From the NCBI RefSeq assembly GCF_009650765.1, contig NZ_CP045740.1, positions 186,001 through 250,000 of the forward strand: a stretch of 64,000 nucleotides of DNA, written 5' to 3'. This document shows, piece after piece, positions 18,110-26,139 of the stretch. The first letter of the stretch is position 1; each line of letters begins with the position of its first letter. The notes beneath the pieces are model-generated. The model was not told the origin of the DNA. It saw only the letters and a list, made by a program, of their open reading frames with translations, and did not search any database. This DNA comes from Streptomyces sp. SUK 48. GTDB taxonomy: Bacteria > Actinomycetota > Actinomycetes > Streptomycetales > Streptomycetaceae. The translations under genes and the position numbers were made by a program.

Positions 18110-19015
18110 ATGCAATTGGATTTGAATCTCCTGGCCGCGCTCGACGCGCTGCTGGAGGAGGGCAGTGTGGCCGGGGCCGCTGCGCGCCTGCATGTCACCG
18201 CCCCCGCGATGAGCCGGAGTCTGGGCCGGATCCGGCGCACGACCGGGGACCAGATCCTGGTACGCACCGGGCGGACGATGACCCCCACGCCGTACGCGAT
18301 CGCCGTACGGGAACAGGTGCACGAGCTGTTGCACCAGGTCCAGGGAGTGCTGGCACCGAGCCGAGAACTCGATCTGGCCACGCTGGAACGCACGTTCACG
18401 CTTCGCTGGCACGATTCCCTGGTCGCCCTGAGCGGCCCCGCGCTGCTCGCGGCGGCGCGCGCGGAGGCGCCCGGCGTGCGCCTGCGCTTCGTCGCGGAAT
18501 CGAGCCTCGACACACCCGGGTTGCGGCGCGGCGAGGTGGACCTGGAGGCGAACGCCAACCGCCCGAGCGCACCGGACATCCGCGCCGAGAAGGTGGGCGA
18601 GAGCCGCCTCGTCATCGTCGTCAGGCAGGGGCACCCCCTCGCCCGTGGCAGGACCGTCACCGCGGAGCAGTACGCCGCCGCCGAGCACGTCACCGTCTCG
18701 CGGCGCGGCAACCTCCACAACGCCATCGACGACGCCCTCGCGCCGCTCGGCCTCACCCGTCGCGTGGTGGCCACCGCGCCCACGGAAGCCGCCGCCCTGG
18801 AGCTCGCGCGCGGCTGCGATCTCCTGGTCAGTGTCCCCGAAGCCACCACGCGGTCCGCGGTCGCCGACCTCGGCCTCGTCCTGCTCCCTCTGCCGCTCGA
18901 TCTGCCGCCCGCACCGGTCTACCTGTCGTGGCATCAGCGCTACGACACCGACCACGCCCACACCTGGCTGCGCGGGCTGGCACGGACCGCGCTGACCATG
19001 CGCGAAGCGCCGTAG
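18110..19015 (+). CDS. LysR family transcriptional regulator
   Basis: A 301-residue LysR regulator: MQLDLNLLAALDALLEEGSV, then AAARLHVTAPAMSRSLGRIR. An effector domain with HPLARGRTVTAEQYAAAEHV follows. Sequence upstream in frame to 18065 is unlike protein, so ATG 18110 is chosen. The AT-rich segment TTGATTAACTTCAAATGCAT just upstream holds the likely promoter and binding site shared with the divergent phosphatase/reductase pair (17970 to 16511). The inducer is unknown. Confidence 0.88.
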   Translation: MQLDLNLLAALDALLEEGSVAGAAARLHVTAPAMSRSLGRIRRTTGDQILVRTGRTMTPTPYAIAVREQVHELLHQVQGVLAPSRELDLATLERTFTLRWHDSLVALSGPALLAAARAEAPGVRLRFVAESSLDTPGLRRGEVDLEANANRPSAPDIRAEKVGESRLVIVVRQGHPLARGRTVTAEQYAAAEHVTVSRRGNLHNAIDDALAPLGLTRRVVATAPTEAAALELARGCDLLVSVPEATTRSAVADLGLVLLPLPLDLPPAPVYLSWHQRYDTDHAHTWLRGLARTALTMREAP

Positions 19016-19156
19016 CCGGAGCCGCCACCGGCTCCGGGAGCGCAGGCCCCGCGTCTCGCCCCGGGCGGTCACGGCGGCTGGGCTCAGTTTGCCGCCCGCC
19101 GCGCCCGCGTCGTCCCGGACTACGCCGGCAACTCTTCCGACCGTGCAGGGAGCAGT

Positions 19157-19468
19157 GTGGAGAACCTCGACGCGGTACGCGCCGGCCTCGGGCCGCGCGC
19201 CCTGCTGACCGTCTGGCCCGATCTGGTCCCCGATGTCGGCGCGGTTCTCGCGGCGCTGCCCGAGGAGGGGCCGGTGCAGTTCGTCCGGGAACAGCGGGAC
19301 GGCACGATCAGCCACGCGGTCGTCGACGACACCGAGTACCAGCGGCTCGCCGCCGTGGTGGCCGGCGCGCGGGCGGCCCGCGCCCTTCCCCTGGACCTCG
19401 GCGAACGCCGCCCGCTGCACCGCGCCGTCCTGCCGGATGGCGACGGTGTGCTGCGAGCCCGCTGGTGA
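19157..19468 (+). CDS. Hypothetical protein
   Basis: A 103-residue frame starting at GTG 19157 after AGGGAGC. It has balanced composition (PDLVPDVGAVLAALPEEGPV, QFVREQRDGTISHAVVDDTE) and strong third-position GC bias. No signal, membrane span or known motif is visible. It is isolated between LysR (ending 19015) and a convergent small gene. It is probably a real small cytoplasmic protein of unknown role. Confidence 0.5.
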   Translation: MENLDAVRAGLGPRALLTVWPDLVPDVGAVLAALPEEGPVQFVREQRDGTISHAVVDDTEYQRLAAVVAGARAARALPLDLGERRPLHRAVLPDGDGVLRARW

Positions 19469-19520
19469 CCGGGTTCGCGCCGGGCGGCCCTGGTGCCTGC
19501 GAACACGCCCGTCAACACGG

Positions 19521-19721
19521 TCAGTTGGCCTCACCGCCGTCGGTGCAGGCGTATGCGGCGGTGCAGTTCGCTGCGGGATCGGTCATGTCCGCGGCCTCGT
19601 CGGCCCGCGCCTGCCGGTCCGCTTCGCTGATGTCCGGGTGCACGGGGGCCGTCCGGGGGGCCGGCCAGAGCTGGATCAGGTGCATGCCCCCCGCGGTCGC
19701 CGACGCCCGGCCCGGGGTCAT
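19521..19721 (-). CDS. Small protein translationally coupled to AlkD-like gene
   Basis: A 66-residue frame whose ATG overlaps the TGA of the upstream DNA-alkylation-repair gene (ATGA at 19721-19718). The product (MHLIQLWPAPRTAPVHPDIS in its middle, ending TAAYACTDGGEAN) is acidic and has two Cys. The 4-base overlap continues the pattern of the operon, which supports translation. I do not recognise the family. Confidence 0.5.
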   Translation of the reverse strand: MTPGRASATAGGMHLIQLWPAPRTAPVHPDISEADRQARADEAADMTDPAANCTAAYACTDGGEAN

Positions 19722-20506
19722 TGACGTGGCGGTAGAGGCGCATCCGCCCGCCTTGCGCGTCGCCGCTCCCCACGGTCCTGATCCTCCTCGCTCGTCAGGC
19801 GGCGTAGCGCCTCTCTGCGGGTGAGGGGGGCGACGCGGGCGCCGTGGCGGGTCAGCCAGTCCCTGACGAATCGCGGGTCGCGGGTGGAGGTTTCGCGCAG
19901 TACCCAGCCCAGCGCCTTGCGCAGGAAGAACTCCCGCTCGTGGACGAGGGCGTCCGCGTAGCGGGTGAGCCGATCGCTGTCGGGCCGGCCGACGCGGATG
20001 GCGGGCAGCAACGCGAGGAGCGCGGCACGGCGGAGCCAGAAGTCGGGGTCCGCGATCCACCGGTCCAGCACCTTGCCCGCGGCTGCGTCTCGCAGGGCGA
20101 CGGCGCCGGCGCAGTGCACCGCCAGCGGATCCACCAGCGCCCAGGTGCGGCACTGCCGCAACAGCGTCTCGACGTCCTCGAGGTTCGCGGCGTCCAGTGC
20201 CCCCGCGTACTGCACCAGGATCTCCACCGCTGCCCGGCGGTCGTCGTACACGGGCTTCCCGGAGCCCTCCTGGGCCGACCACAACGCGCCCGCGAGGGCC
20301 AGCACCGCAGAGCCGGACTGGGCGCCCAGAGCCCGGCGGGTTCGGGTGACGCAGTGGCGCAGGTCGGGCACGCGGACCCCCAGATGATCCAGGTCGCTGT
20401 GCAGGTATGCGCGCTGCTGGTCGGCCCGAGCGGGGTCGGCCAGCGCGCGCAGGGCGGCACGGAGGTCTTCCGCCGGACGTGCTGATGCGCCGTCAGCGGT
20501 GTTCAC
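19718..20506 (-). CDS. DNA alkylation repair protein (AlkD/HEAT-like)
   Basis: A 262-residue all-helical protein of the AlkC/AlkD superfamily. LHSDLDHLGVRVPDLRHCVT matches the family's early motif, WSAQEGSGKPVYDDRRAAVE and HREFF-like VHEREFFLRKALGWVLRETS the later ones. AlkD glycosylases excise bulky positively charged N-alkylated bases without flipping them. GTG 20506 overlaps the MarR stop (GTGA), so it is coupled to the regulator and to the small gene downstream. A response to alkylating or toxic compounds is a reasonable inference. Confidence 0.86.
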   Translation of the reverse strand: MNTADGASARPAEDLRAALRALADPARADQQRAYLHSDLDHLGVRVPDLRHCVTRTRRALGAQSGSAVLALAGALWSAQEGSGKPVYDDRRAAVEILVQYAGALDAANLEDVETLLRQCRTWALVDPLAVHCAGAVALRDAAAGKVLDRWIADPDFWLRRAALLALLPAIRVGRPDSDRLTRYADALVHEREFFLRKALGWVLRETSTRDPRFVRDWLTRHGARVAPLTRREALRRLTSEEDQDRGERRRARRADAPLPPRQ

Positions 20507-21000
20507 GCGCCCTCCTCGCGCGTGGTCGCGGTGCGGGCCTTCGGGCGCGCACCGCGCGCCTGGCCGGCGGTGTCGGCCCAGTCGTCCGTCTGCCGGGTCA
20601 GCCGCCGCAGCAGTTCCCGGACGGTCGCCAGATCGCTTCCCGCGATGCCCTCTGCCATGACCCGATGCGCGGTGGTGGCCCGGGCGGTGATGGCGTCGAG
20701 CGTCCCGTGCCCGACAGCGGTCAGGGCGAGCAGCGGTGAGGTGCGGTGGTCGGGGTTGTCGAGGTACTCGGCGAGACCGTCGCGGACCAGGTCGTTGGCG
20801 ATGCGCTGCACGCCCTGGCGGGCGATCCCGAGGCGGCGCGCCGCGCGGGCCACGGGCAAGGGCTGCTCGCTGACCGCGCTCATCAGCTGCCAGCGCGCCT
20901 GCGTCTGCCCTTCCGCCGCCGCCAGCGCCTCGCCTGCGCGGCGCAGCGCACCCGCCGCCTCGTAGACATCGGCCACGAGAAGGGCCAGTTCATCCGCCAT
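20503..21000 (-). CDS. MarR family transcriptional regulator
   Basis: A 165-residue MarR regulator: QARWQLMSAVSEQPLPVARA, ARRLGIARQGVQRIANDLVR as recognition helix, then the wing DGLAEYLDNPDHRTSPLLAL. It is the first gene of a three-gene operon (MarR, AlkD, small protein) joined by 4-base overlaps. Its promoter region holds a perfect 14-bp palindrome (21024-21037) with an added half site, which also faces the divergent DUF1398 gene at 21118. Autorepression relieved by a small ligand is likely. Confidence 0.88.
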   Translation of the reverse strand: MADELALLVADVYEAAGALRRAGEALAAAEGQTQARWQLMSAVSEQPLPVARAARRLGIARQGVQRIANDLVRDGLAEYLDNPDHRTSPLLALTAVGHGTLDAITARATTAHRVMAEGIAGSDLATVRELLRRLTRQTDDWADTAGQARGARPKARTATTREEGA

Positions 21001-21023
21001 ACCGGAATCCCACCTCCACAATC

Positions 21024-21050
21024 GACAACATGTTGTCACTATGACAACAT
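21024..21050. promoter_or_regulatory. MarR-type operator
   Basis: GACAACATGTTGTC is a perfect 14-bp palindrome at 21024-21037. A further half site, GACAACAT, follows at 21043-21050. It lies 24 bases before the MarR start and about 70 bases before the DUF1398 start. It is the best candidate for autoregulation and control of the divergent gene. Confidence 0.65.
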
Positions 21051-21117
21051 ACTGCCATAGTGGCGCGCCTCGTCCAAGATCCATGCGCGCCCGGACGAGA
21101 ACCACCAGGGAGACACC

Positions 21118-21537
21118 ATGACCACCGATGCCATCAGCCGACTTCAGGCCGCCATGGAACGCGGCGCGGCCGCCCGCCCGAAGGCCGGCGGCTTTCCCTA
21201 CCTCGCCGAGAGCCTGCGCCAGGCGGGCGTGACCCACTGCCGTATGGCCGTCCCGGCCAACGCCTTCCTGTACCTGACCGAGCACGGCGACGTCGTCGTC
21301 CAGGGCGAACCGCTGGTCACCGGCTTCGCGCTCGCGCCGCGGTTCGACGAGGCGGCCCTGGTCGCGGCACTGCGCGCGGACCAAGCCGGCGAGACGACGT
21401 TCCCCGCATTCGTCCGCGCCTGCTGGGACGCCGGGATCGCCTGGTACGACGTCGACACCGCCGCCCGCACCTGCACCTACTACGGCAGCGACGGCGACTC
21501 CTACACCGAGGACTACCCGTGCGTCACGCTCCCCTGA
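21118..21537 (+). CDS. DUF1398 family protein
   Basis: A 139-residue protein of the DUF1398 (YbcV-like) family: FPYLAESLRQAGVTHCRMAV early, TTFPAFVRACWDAGIAWYDV late, ending YYGSDGDSYTEDYPCV. ATG 21118 follows AGGGAGACACC. Members are small soluble proteins of unknown function. The location opposite the MarR/AlkD operon, with a palindrome between them, suggests it belongs to the same regulon. Confidence 0.82.
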   Translation: MTTDAISRLQAAMERGAAARPKAGGFPYLAESLRQAGVTHCRMAVPANAFLYLTEHGDVVVQGEPLVTGFALAPRFDEAALVAALRADQAGETTFPAFVRACWDAGIAWYDVDTAARTCTYYGSDGDSYTEDYPCVTLP

Positions 21538-21719
21538 GAGACCGGAGCCGGTGTCTTGTGACGAACCCCGCCGCCGGCCGGTGCTCCGGCCCCCTCCGGA
21601 TCCGGGCGGCACTCCCGCGCATCCGTTCCGGGGGCGCGAGCGGAAAGGACTACCGAGGGACCGGGTCTGCCGCCCGGTCGAGCGCCCGTCGGTCGAGGGA
21701 CCTGGGAGGCGGTGCGCTC

Positions 21720-21749
21720 CCGGGCCCCGCACGGCGGTGCGGGGCCCGG
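21720..21749. terminator. Bidirectional hairpin terminator
   Basis: CCGGGCCCCGCAC, loop GGCG, then GTGCGGGGCCCGG: a perfect 13-bp stem. It lies between the convergent DUF1398 gene (ends 21537) and the zinc-finger gene (ends 21801). There is no U tract, as is usual in Streptomyces. Confidence 0.7.
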
Positions 21750-21800
21750 TCCGGGGCCGGCACCGGTCGCGGCCGTACGCGTACCACTTCGGGCGGGGCG

Positions 21801-22127
21801 TCACGCCGGCCCGCGGCCGCCGCCCGGTTCCAGGAACAACTCGTCGACGTAGCACCAGGCCCACTCGTGGCCGGGTTCCGTCGAGCGCACGAGAGGGTGC
21901 CCGGTCGACTCGTAGTGAGCGGTGGCGTGCGCGCCGGGAGAGCTGTCGCTGCATCCCACGTGGCCGCAGGTCAGACACAGTCGCAAGCGGCGCTCGTGAC
22001 GTCCGCGGGCGACGCAGTCGAGGCACGCGCCGCTCAGGGGCGCCGGTTGCGGACCCGCGGCCGCCGCGTGCGGACACGTACGGCCCTGCGGGCGGCCACC
22101 GTCCGGTCGTACTCTCCACACCGTCAC
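21801..22127 (-). CDS. UBP-type zinc finger protein
   Basis: A 108-residue protein made almost entirely of a UBP-type zinc finger: ACLDCVARGRHERRLRLCLT, CGHVGCSDSSPGAHATAHYE and STGHPLV hold the Cys/His ligands. It ends EWAWCYVDELFLEPGG. In eukaryotes this domain binds the ubiquitin C-terminus; the many actinobacterial copies are of unknown role and may bind other C-terminal Gly-Gly tails. The start is GTG 22127. It is a single gene, convergent with DUF1398. Confidence 0.85.
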   Translation of the reverse strand: MTVWRVRPDGGRPQGRTCPHAAAAGPQPAPLSGACLDCVARGRHERRLRLCLTCGHVGCSDSSPGAHATAHYESTGHPLVRSTEPGHEWAWCYVDELFLEPGGGRGPA

Positions 22128-22347
22128 CGCAGCGCCTCGCTCCCTGCCGTCGTCGGTCCACACCGTCCGGCGCCCATTCTTTCGGGTGTGGGCGTGCGTG
22201 CGGATGCGATGAGAAGCTCCGTCGTCGCGTACGACGTGCTCACTCCGGCGCGGGGAGCGGACGGCCGTCGGCGGGATATCCGCCTGGCGGGAATCCGATG
22301 AGTCAGCGGCGGTTGTGCGGTCTACCCGTCGACGAAGGGAGCGCACC

Positions 22348-22953
22348 ATGCGCAAGATCATCATCTGTACGTTCCTCACGCTCGACGGCGTCATGCAGGC
22401 GCCGGGCGGTCCCGACGAGGACACGCAGAGCGGTTTCGAGCACGGCGGCTGGCAGAAGCCCTCGTCCGACGACGAGGTCGGGGCGGCCATCGCCGGTTGG
22501 TACGAGTCCTCCGACGCGATGCTGCTCGGCCGCAAGACGTACGAGATCTTCGCGTCGTACTGGCCGACCGCCGACCCTGACAACCCGTTCACCAGTCGGA
22601 TGAACCGCATGCACAAGTACGTGGCGTCCCGCACCCTGACAGCTGTCGAATGGCGGAACTCCACGCTGCTGGAGGGCGATGTCGCCGATGCCGTAAGCGA
22701 GTTGAAAGCGTCCGACGGCGGCGACATCAACGTCGTGGGCAGTGGCGACCTCGCCCAGACCCTCATGCGGCACGGCCTCGTCGACGAGTACCGGCTGACC
22801 ATCCATCCGGTGATCATCGGCACCGGCAAGCGGCTGTTCGCCGACGGCGCGATCCCCGCCGCGCTGGAGCCGGTCAGCGTCTCGACGACGAAGGGGGGCA
22901 CCGTCGTCGGCGTCTACCGGCCGAACGGTGAGCCCCGGTACGACAGCTACTGA
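22348..22953 (+). CDS. Dihydrofolate reductase/RibD C-terminal family protein
   Basis: A 201-residue RibD-C/DHFR-like reductase: MRKIIICTFLTLDGVMQAPG, then DAMLLGRKTYEIFASYWPT and NVVGSGDLAQTLMRHGLVDE, YRLTIHPVIIGTGKRLFADG. The fold binds NADPH. These stand-alone proteins are common in actinomycetes, and their substrates are mostly unknown. ATG 22348 follows AAGGGAGCGCACC. It appears monocistronic. Confidence 0.88.
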   Translation: MRKIIICTFLTLDGVMQAPGGPDEDTQSGFEHGGWQKPSSDDEVGAAIAGWYESSDAMLLGRKTYEIFASYWPTADPDNPFTSRMNRMHKYVASRTLTAVEWRNSTLLEGDVADAVSELKASDGGDINVVGSGDLAQTLMRHGLVDEYRLTIHPVIIGTGKRLFADGAIPAALEPVSVSTTKGGTVVGVYRPNGEPRYDSY

Positions 22954-23295
22954 GGCGTGTTTTCGGAAACGGGCTCGGGCAGGGAGCCGGTCATTTCGTA
23001 GGGGTCGGGGCCGGTGAGCGCCGATGTGGGCAGGGGGCGGCCGGCGTCGGGTTCGCGCGTGGCTCCGGGAGGCGGTGGGAGAGAGCCTGGTGACCGCGCC
23101 GCGGACCGCCGCGGTGCGGACCGCCGCGGTGTGCAGCAGGGGCTCGGCAAGGCGGGTGGGCGGCCCGGACGAGGCCGGGGTGGATCGGCCGAACCAGCCC
23201 AGGCCCACCTCGACGCTGTCGAGGTGGGGGAAGGCTTCGGAAGGCCGAGGTGTTCCTGGCCGGAGGCGCCGGCGGGCTGCGCGGGTGCGGGCCGG
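22954..23295. other. Gap without a recognisable gene
   Basis: 342 bases between the convergent reductase and CocE-type hydrolase genes. A 15-base unit, GCGGACCGCCGCGGT, is directly repeated near 23100-23130. I see no supported coding sequence. Confidence 0.4.
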
Positions 23296-24978
23296 TCACG
23301 TCGTCGGGATGACGGGGATCTCGAGCGTGGAAGCGTTTCCGGGCGACCAGAGGATGGTGGCCTTTCCCGAGGTGGTCGGTCGGTAGTGGGTGGGGAAATG
23401 GCCGAAGAAGGGGTTACGGGGTCGCTGATAGCGGCCGGCCACCGTGAGCCGCAGTTGGTCGCCCGCGCGGAAGAGGGTCGCCGAGGAGCTCAGCGGGATG
23501 AGCACGTCGACCTCTTCACCGTCCCGGACCGGCTGGAGCGTCCGGAAGGTGTGCTCGGGCTGGTGGGGGGTGCTGAGCACCGGGTCGAGTTCGCGGAGCG
23601 CGAGGCGGAGGCGGCCTTGTGCGACCAGGTCGCGCCCGTAGCCGTAGGAGCCCTCGAACGGGACCGGCGCGCCGTGCGACCACTTCTCGATTCCGGCGAA
23701 GAGCCTCGGGTCCTCGGCGCCGGTGGTGGCCACGCGTAGTCGCAGCGTCATCGGGCCGCTCAGCTCCGTGTCCTCGTCGAAGCGGTGGTCGAAGACGGCC
23801 GCCTCGCGGCGCAGGTCGAACGTGACGCTCCCCGCGCCGCCCTCGGCATCGCTCAGGGCGCCCCCCTCGCCGAGCCGGAGCCGGCGCCAGTCGGTGCGGG
23901 CGAGCGGCCATTCCCGCTCGTCCCGTACCTGTACGACGTGATCGAGCCGGTCCCTGATCTCCAGCCGCAGGCGGGGCGGCGGGGGAACGTCCCGTTCGCG
24001 CAGGTACCGGTCGAAGAACGCGAGCTGGGTCCGGAGGGCTTCCGCGCCGTAGAACGAGGCCCACTTGGGTCCGCGATGCGTGTACGCGTGCCGTTCGGCG
24101 GACCCGACGCGCTGGAAGGCACGCATCGACCCCACGCTGTGGAGGTTGCTGTCGGAGAAGCTGGCGCAGACCAGAATCGGGACAGTGATCCTCGACAGGC
24201 GAGGGGTCAGGGATTCCCACCACGCGTCTCGGAGGGGGTGCTTGCGCCGCTCGGCCGCGAGGTCGGTCCGCAGGCGGGCCACTCGGCCGGTGAGGAGCAG
24301 CCAGACCCGGGCGAAGCCGTTCTCGACGACACCGCCGGGGGTGAAGAAGTCGCGGTAGGCGTCGGTGAACCCCTCCCACGGGGCGATCGCCTTCAGGGCG
24401 GGCGGATTGAGCGCGGCGACCTTGTACTGCGACAGGGCGAGATACGACACGCCGAGCATGCCGACCCGGCCCGTGGACCACGGTTGCGCCGCGGCCCATG
24501 CGATCACCTGGGCGATGTCGTCGGCCTCCTGGTCGGAGAGCAGATCGCCGCGCCCTTCGGAGCGACCGCCGCCACGGGTGTCCAGGTTGACGACCGCGTA
24601 GCCCCGCTGGGCCCACCACACCGGGTCCGGAGCTTCCCAGCTGGTCTGGTCGGAGATCCGTAGCGGCTCCGACTGGTTCATGATCCGGAACTGCGGGTTC
24701 AGCGACCATTTCCCGCGCCTGCGCTTCGGCACGGAGTCCTTGCCGTAGGGGTGCGCCGACAGGAGAACCGGGAACGGGCCGTCACCGGCGGGGCGGAACA
24801 GATTCAGGCGCAGCGTGACGCCGTCACGCATGCGCACCTGCACGTCCTCGTCCTTCCTGATGTCCGACGGCATCGGGTAGACGGAGACCGGAGGGCGCAG
24901 CGCCTTCGCGATCCGGTGGCGTGCGTAGACGGCGGCGCCGGGGCGCTTCCAGGGCCGATCGACCGTGCTCTTCTTCAT
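23296..24978 (-). CDS. CocE/NonD family hydrolase
   Basis: A 560-residue X-Pro dipeptidyl-peptidase-type alpha/beta hydrolase. The first part reads VRMRDGVTLRLNLFRPAGDG and HPYGKD. The nucleophile elbow is GMLGVSYLALSQY, with Ser at about 178. NLDTRGGGRSEG precedes it, and the C-terminal half is a jelly-roll domain (SGPMTLRLRVATTG, LTVAGRYQRPRNPF). Such enzymes hydrolyse esters or amides such as cocaine-like esters and acyl drugs. It is divergent from a TetR gene at 25058, with a strong inverted repeat between them, so the TetR protein probably represses it. Confidence 0.9.
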   Translation of the reverse strand: MKKSTVDRPWKRPGAAVYARHRIAKALRPPVSVYPMPSDIRKDEDVQVRMRDGVTLRLNLFRPAGDGPFPVLLSAHPYGKDSVPKRRRGKWSLNPQFRIMNQSEPLRISDQTSWEAPDPVWWAQRGYAVVNLDTRGGGRSEGRGDLLSDQEADDIAQVIAWAAAQPWSTGRVGMLGVSYLALSQYKVAALNPPALKAIAPWEGFTDAYRDFFTPGGVVENGFARVWLLLTGRVARLRTDLAAERRKHPLRDAWWESLTPRLSRITVPILVCASFSDSNLHSVGSMRAFQRVGSAERHAYTHRGPKWASFYGAEALRTQLAFFDRYLRERDVPPPPRLRLEIRDRLDHVVQVRDEREWPLARTDWRRLRLGEGGALSDAEGGAGSVTFDLRREAAVFDHRFDEDTELSGPMTLRLRVATTGAEDPRLFAGIEKWSHGAPVPFEGSYGYGRDLVAQGRLRLALRELDPVLSTPHQPEHTFRTLQPVRDGEEVDVLIPLSSSATLFRAGDQLRLTVAGRYQRPRNPFFGHFPTHYRPTTSGKATILWSPGNASTLEIPVIPTT

Positions 24979-24993
24979 GACACCGTCCTACCA

Positions 24994-25039
24994 TGCTTTT
25001 AAGTGGTGTTCTAGTTCACTTGATCGGCACTTAAAAGCA
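24994..25039. promoter_or_regulatory. TetR-type operator region
   Basis: TGCTTTTAAGTG (24994-25005) and CACTTAAAAGCA (25028-25039) form a perfect 12-bp inverted repeat. An additional CACTT half site lies between them (25018-25022). It sits between the hydrolase and TetR genes and overlaps the expected promoters. Confidence 0.65.
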
Positions 25040-25057
25040 CGGGGGTATGCTGCCGTC

Positions 25058-25735
25058 ATGACCGTTGACGAAGCCGGCGATCCGAAGCACCGCAGTCGCC
25101 AGAAGAGGGTGGGGGACGCTCTGCGGCGTGACACCCGCCATCGGCTGCTGGAGGCCGCCGCCGAAGAATTCGCGGCACACGGATACGCGGGGACGACGGT
25201 CACCCGGCTCGCCGCCGCGGCGGGCGTCTCCGTGCCGACCCTGTACCTGGCGTGGGGAAGCAAACGCGAGCTTCTTCGCGGATACATGGAGAAGGCCCTC
25301 TCCGGAACGGCTTCGTCCCCAAAGGACGCGGCCTCGCGATTCGCGGGCATGCCACCGCCGGAGCGGCTCGCGGAGCTGGCCGATCTCGTCGCGGAGGTCG
25401 CCGGGCGCGCCGCGACCGGATGGCGCCTGTACCGCGACGCCTCGGCCGTCGACCCTGAGATCGCCGCCGACTGGGACGAACTCCAGCTCCTCCGCCGCGG
25501 GCTCTTCGCCCGGGTACTCGACGACATCCCCGCGGCCGCGCTGGCCGACGGTCTCACCCGCGAGGCCGCGATCGACACGGCGTGGACGATCGCGAGCCCT
25601 GACACCTACGACCTTCTGGTCCGCCGTCTCGGCTACGAACGCGACGACTTTCGCGACTGGATGAAACGCACCCTGACGGCGGCCATCCTCGCCCCCGGCA
25701 CCGGCGCCGCCGGCACCGCCGTAAGCAGGGCGTGA
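25058..25735 (+). CDS. TetR family transcriptional regulator
   Basis: A 225-residue TetR regulator. The N-terminal helix-turn-helix reads RHRLLEAAAEEFAAHGYAGT, TVTRLAAAAGVSVPTLYLAW and GSKRELLRGYMEKAL. A ligand-binding helical domain follows. ATG 25058 follows GGGGGTATGC. It is divergent from the CocE-family hydrolase and presumably represses it through the repeat at 24994-25039. The inducer is likely a hydrolase substrate. Confidence 0.9.
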   Translation: MTVDEAGDPKHRSRQKRVGDALRRDTRHRLLEAAAEEFAAHGYAGTTVTRLAAAAGVSVPTLYLAWGSKRELLRGYMEKALSGTASSPKDAASRFAGMPPPERLAELADLVAEVAGRAATGWRLYRDASAVDPEIAADWDELQLLRRGLFARVLDDIPAAALADGLTREAAIDTAWTIASPDTYDLLVRRLGYERDDFRDWMKRTLTAAILAPGTGAAGTAVSRA

Positions 25736-25738
25736 GGG

Positions 25739-26002
25739 TCAGATACGGCGACGGAAGAGGCAGACCAGCCCGATGCGTTCGCCGCTGAGGGTCTTGCTCT
25801 CGGCGGCGGCCATCTGGTCGAGTCGCCAGCCCTCCGCCTCCACCGCCTCGATCTGTTCGCCGATCCCGGCCATCGGAGCGGTCGTCGTGCTCGTCTTGTT
25901 CGCCTCGATGAACTTGTAGACGAGGACGGTGCGTCCTTCGGCCACGGCCTTGCGGGCTTCGTCGGTGGCACCGCGCGCCTTGGCGTTGTTGATGAACCCC
26001 AT
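25739..26002 (-). CDS. Conserved small protein
   Basis: An 87-residue protein, MGFINNAKARGATDEARKAV onward, with YKFIEANKTSTTTAPMAGIG and EQIEAVEAEGWRLDQMAAAE, ending GLVCLFRRR. The sequence is of a type I recall as conserved in Streptomyces, without known function. No signal or span is present. ATG 26002 follows a GGGGGG run. It is convergent with the TetR gene, with only 3 bases between the stops. Confidence 0.75.
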   Translation of the reverse strand: MGFINNAKARGATDEARKAVAEGRTVLVYKFIEANKTSTTTAPMAGIGEQIEAVEAEGWRLDQMAAAESKTLSGERIGLVCLFRRRI

Positions 26003-26139
26003 GTCGTCCCCCCTGGACTGTGGTGATGAGGGAATCAGTGTGACGTGCCGTGCGGGTTTGGTACGACCGCTGTGGCAGAGCCGTGACATGGCGAAGTCCC
26101 GCGCGTCGTGCTCGGGTTCGTCCCGGGTGGTTGCCGGTG

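Noticed and set aside
22991..23299. Minus-strand frame after the RibD-like gene
   Set aside because: Pro/Arg/His-rich, contains a direct repeat and has no ribosome site or family.
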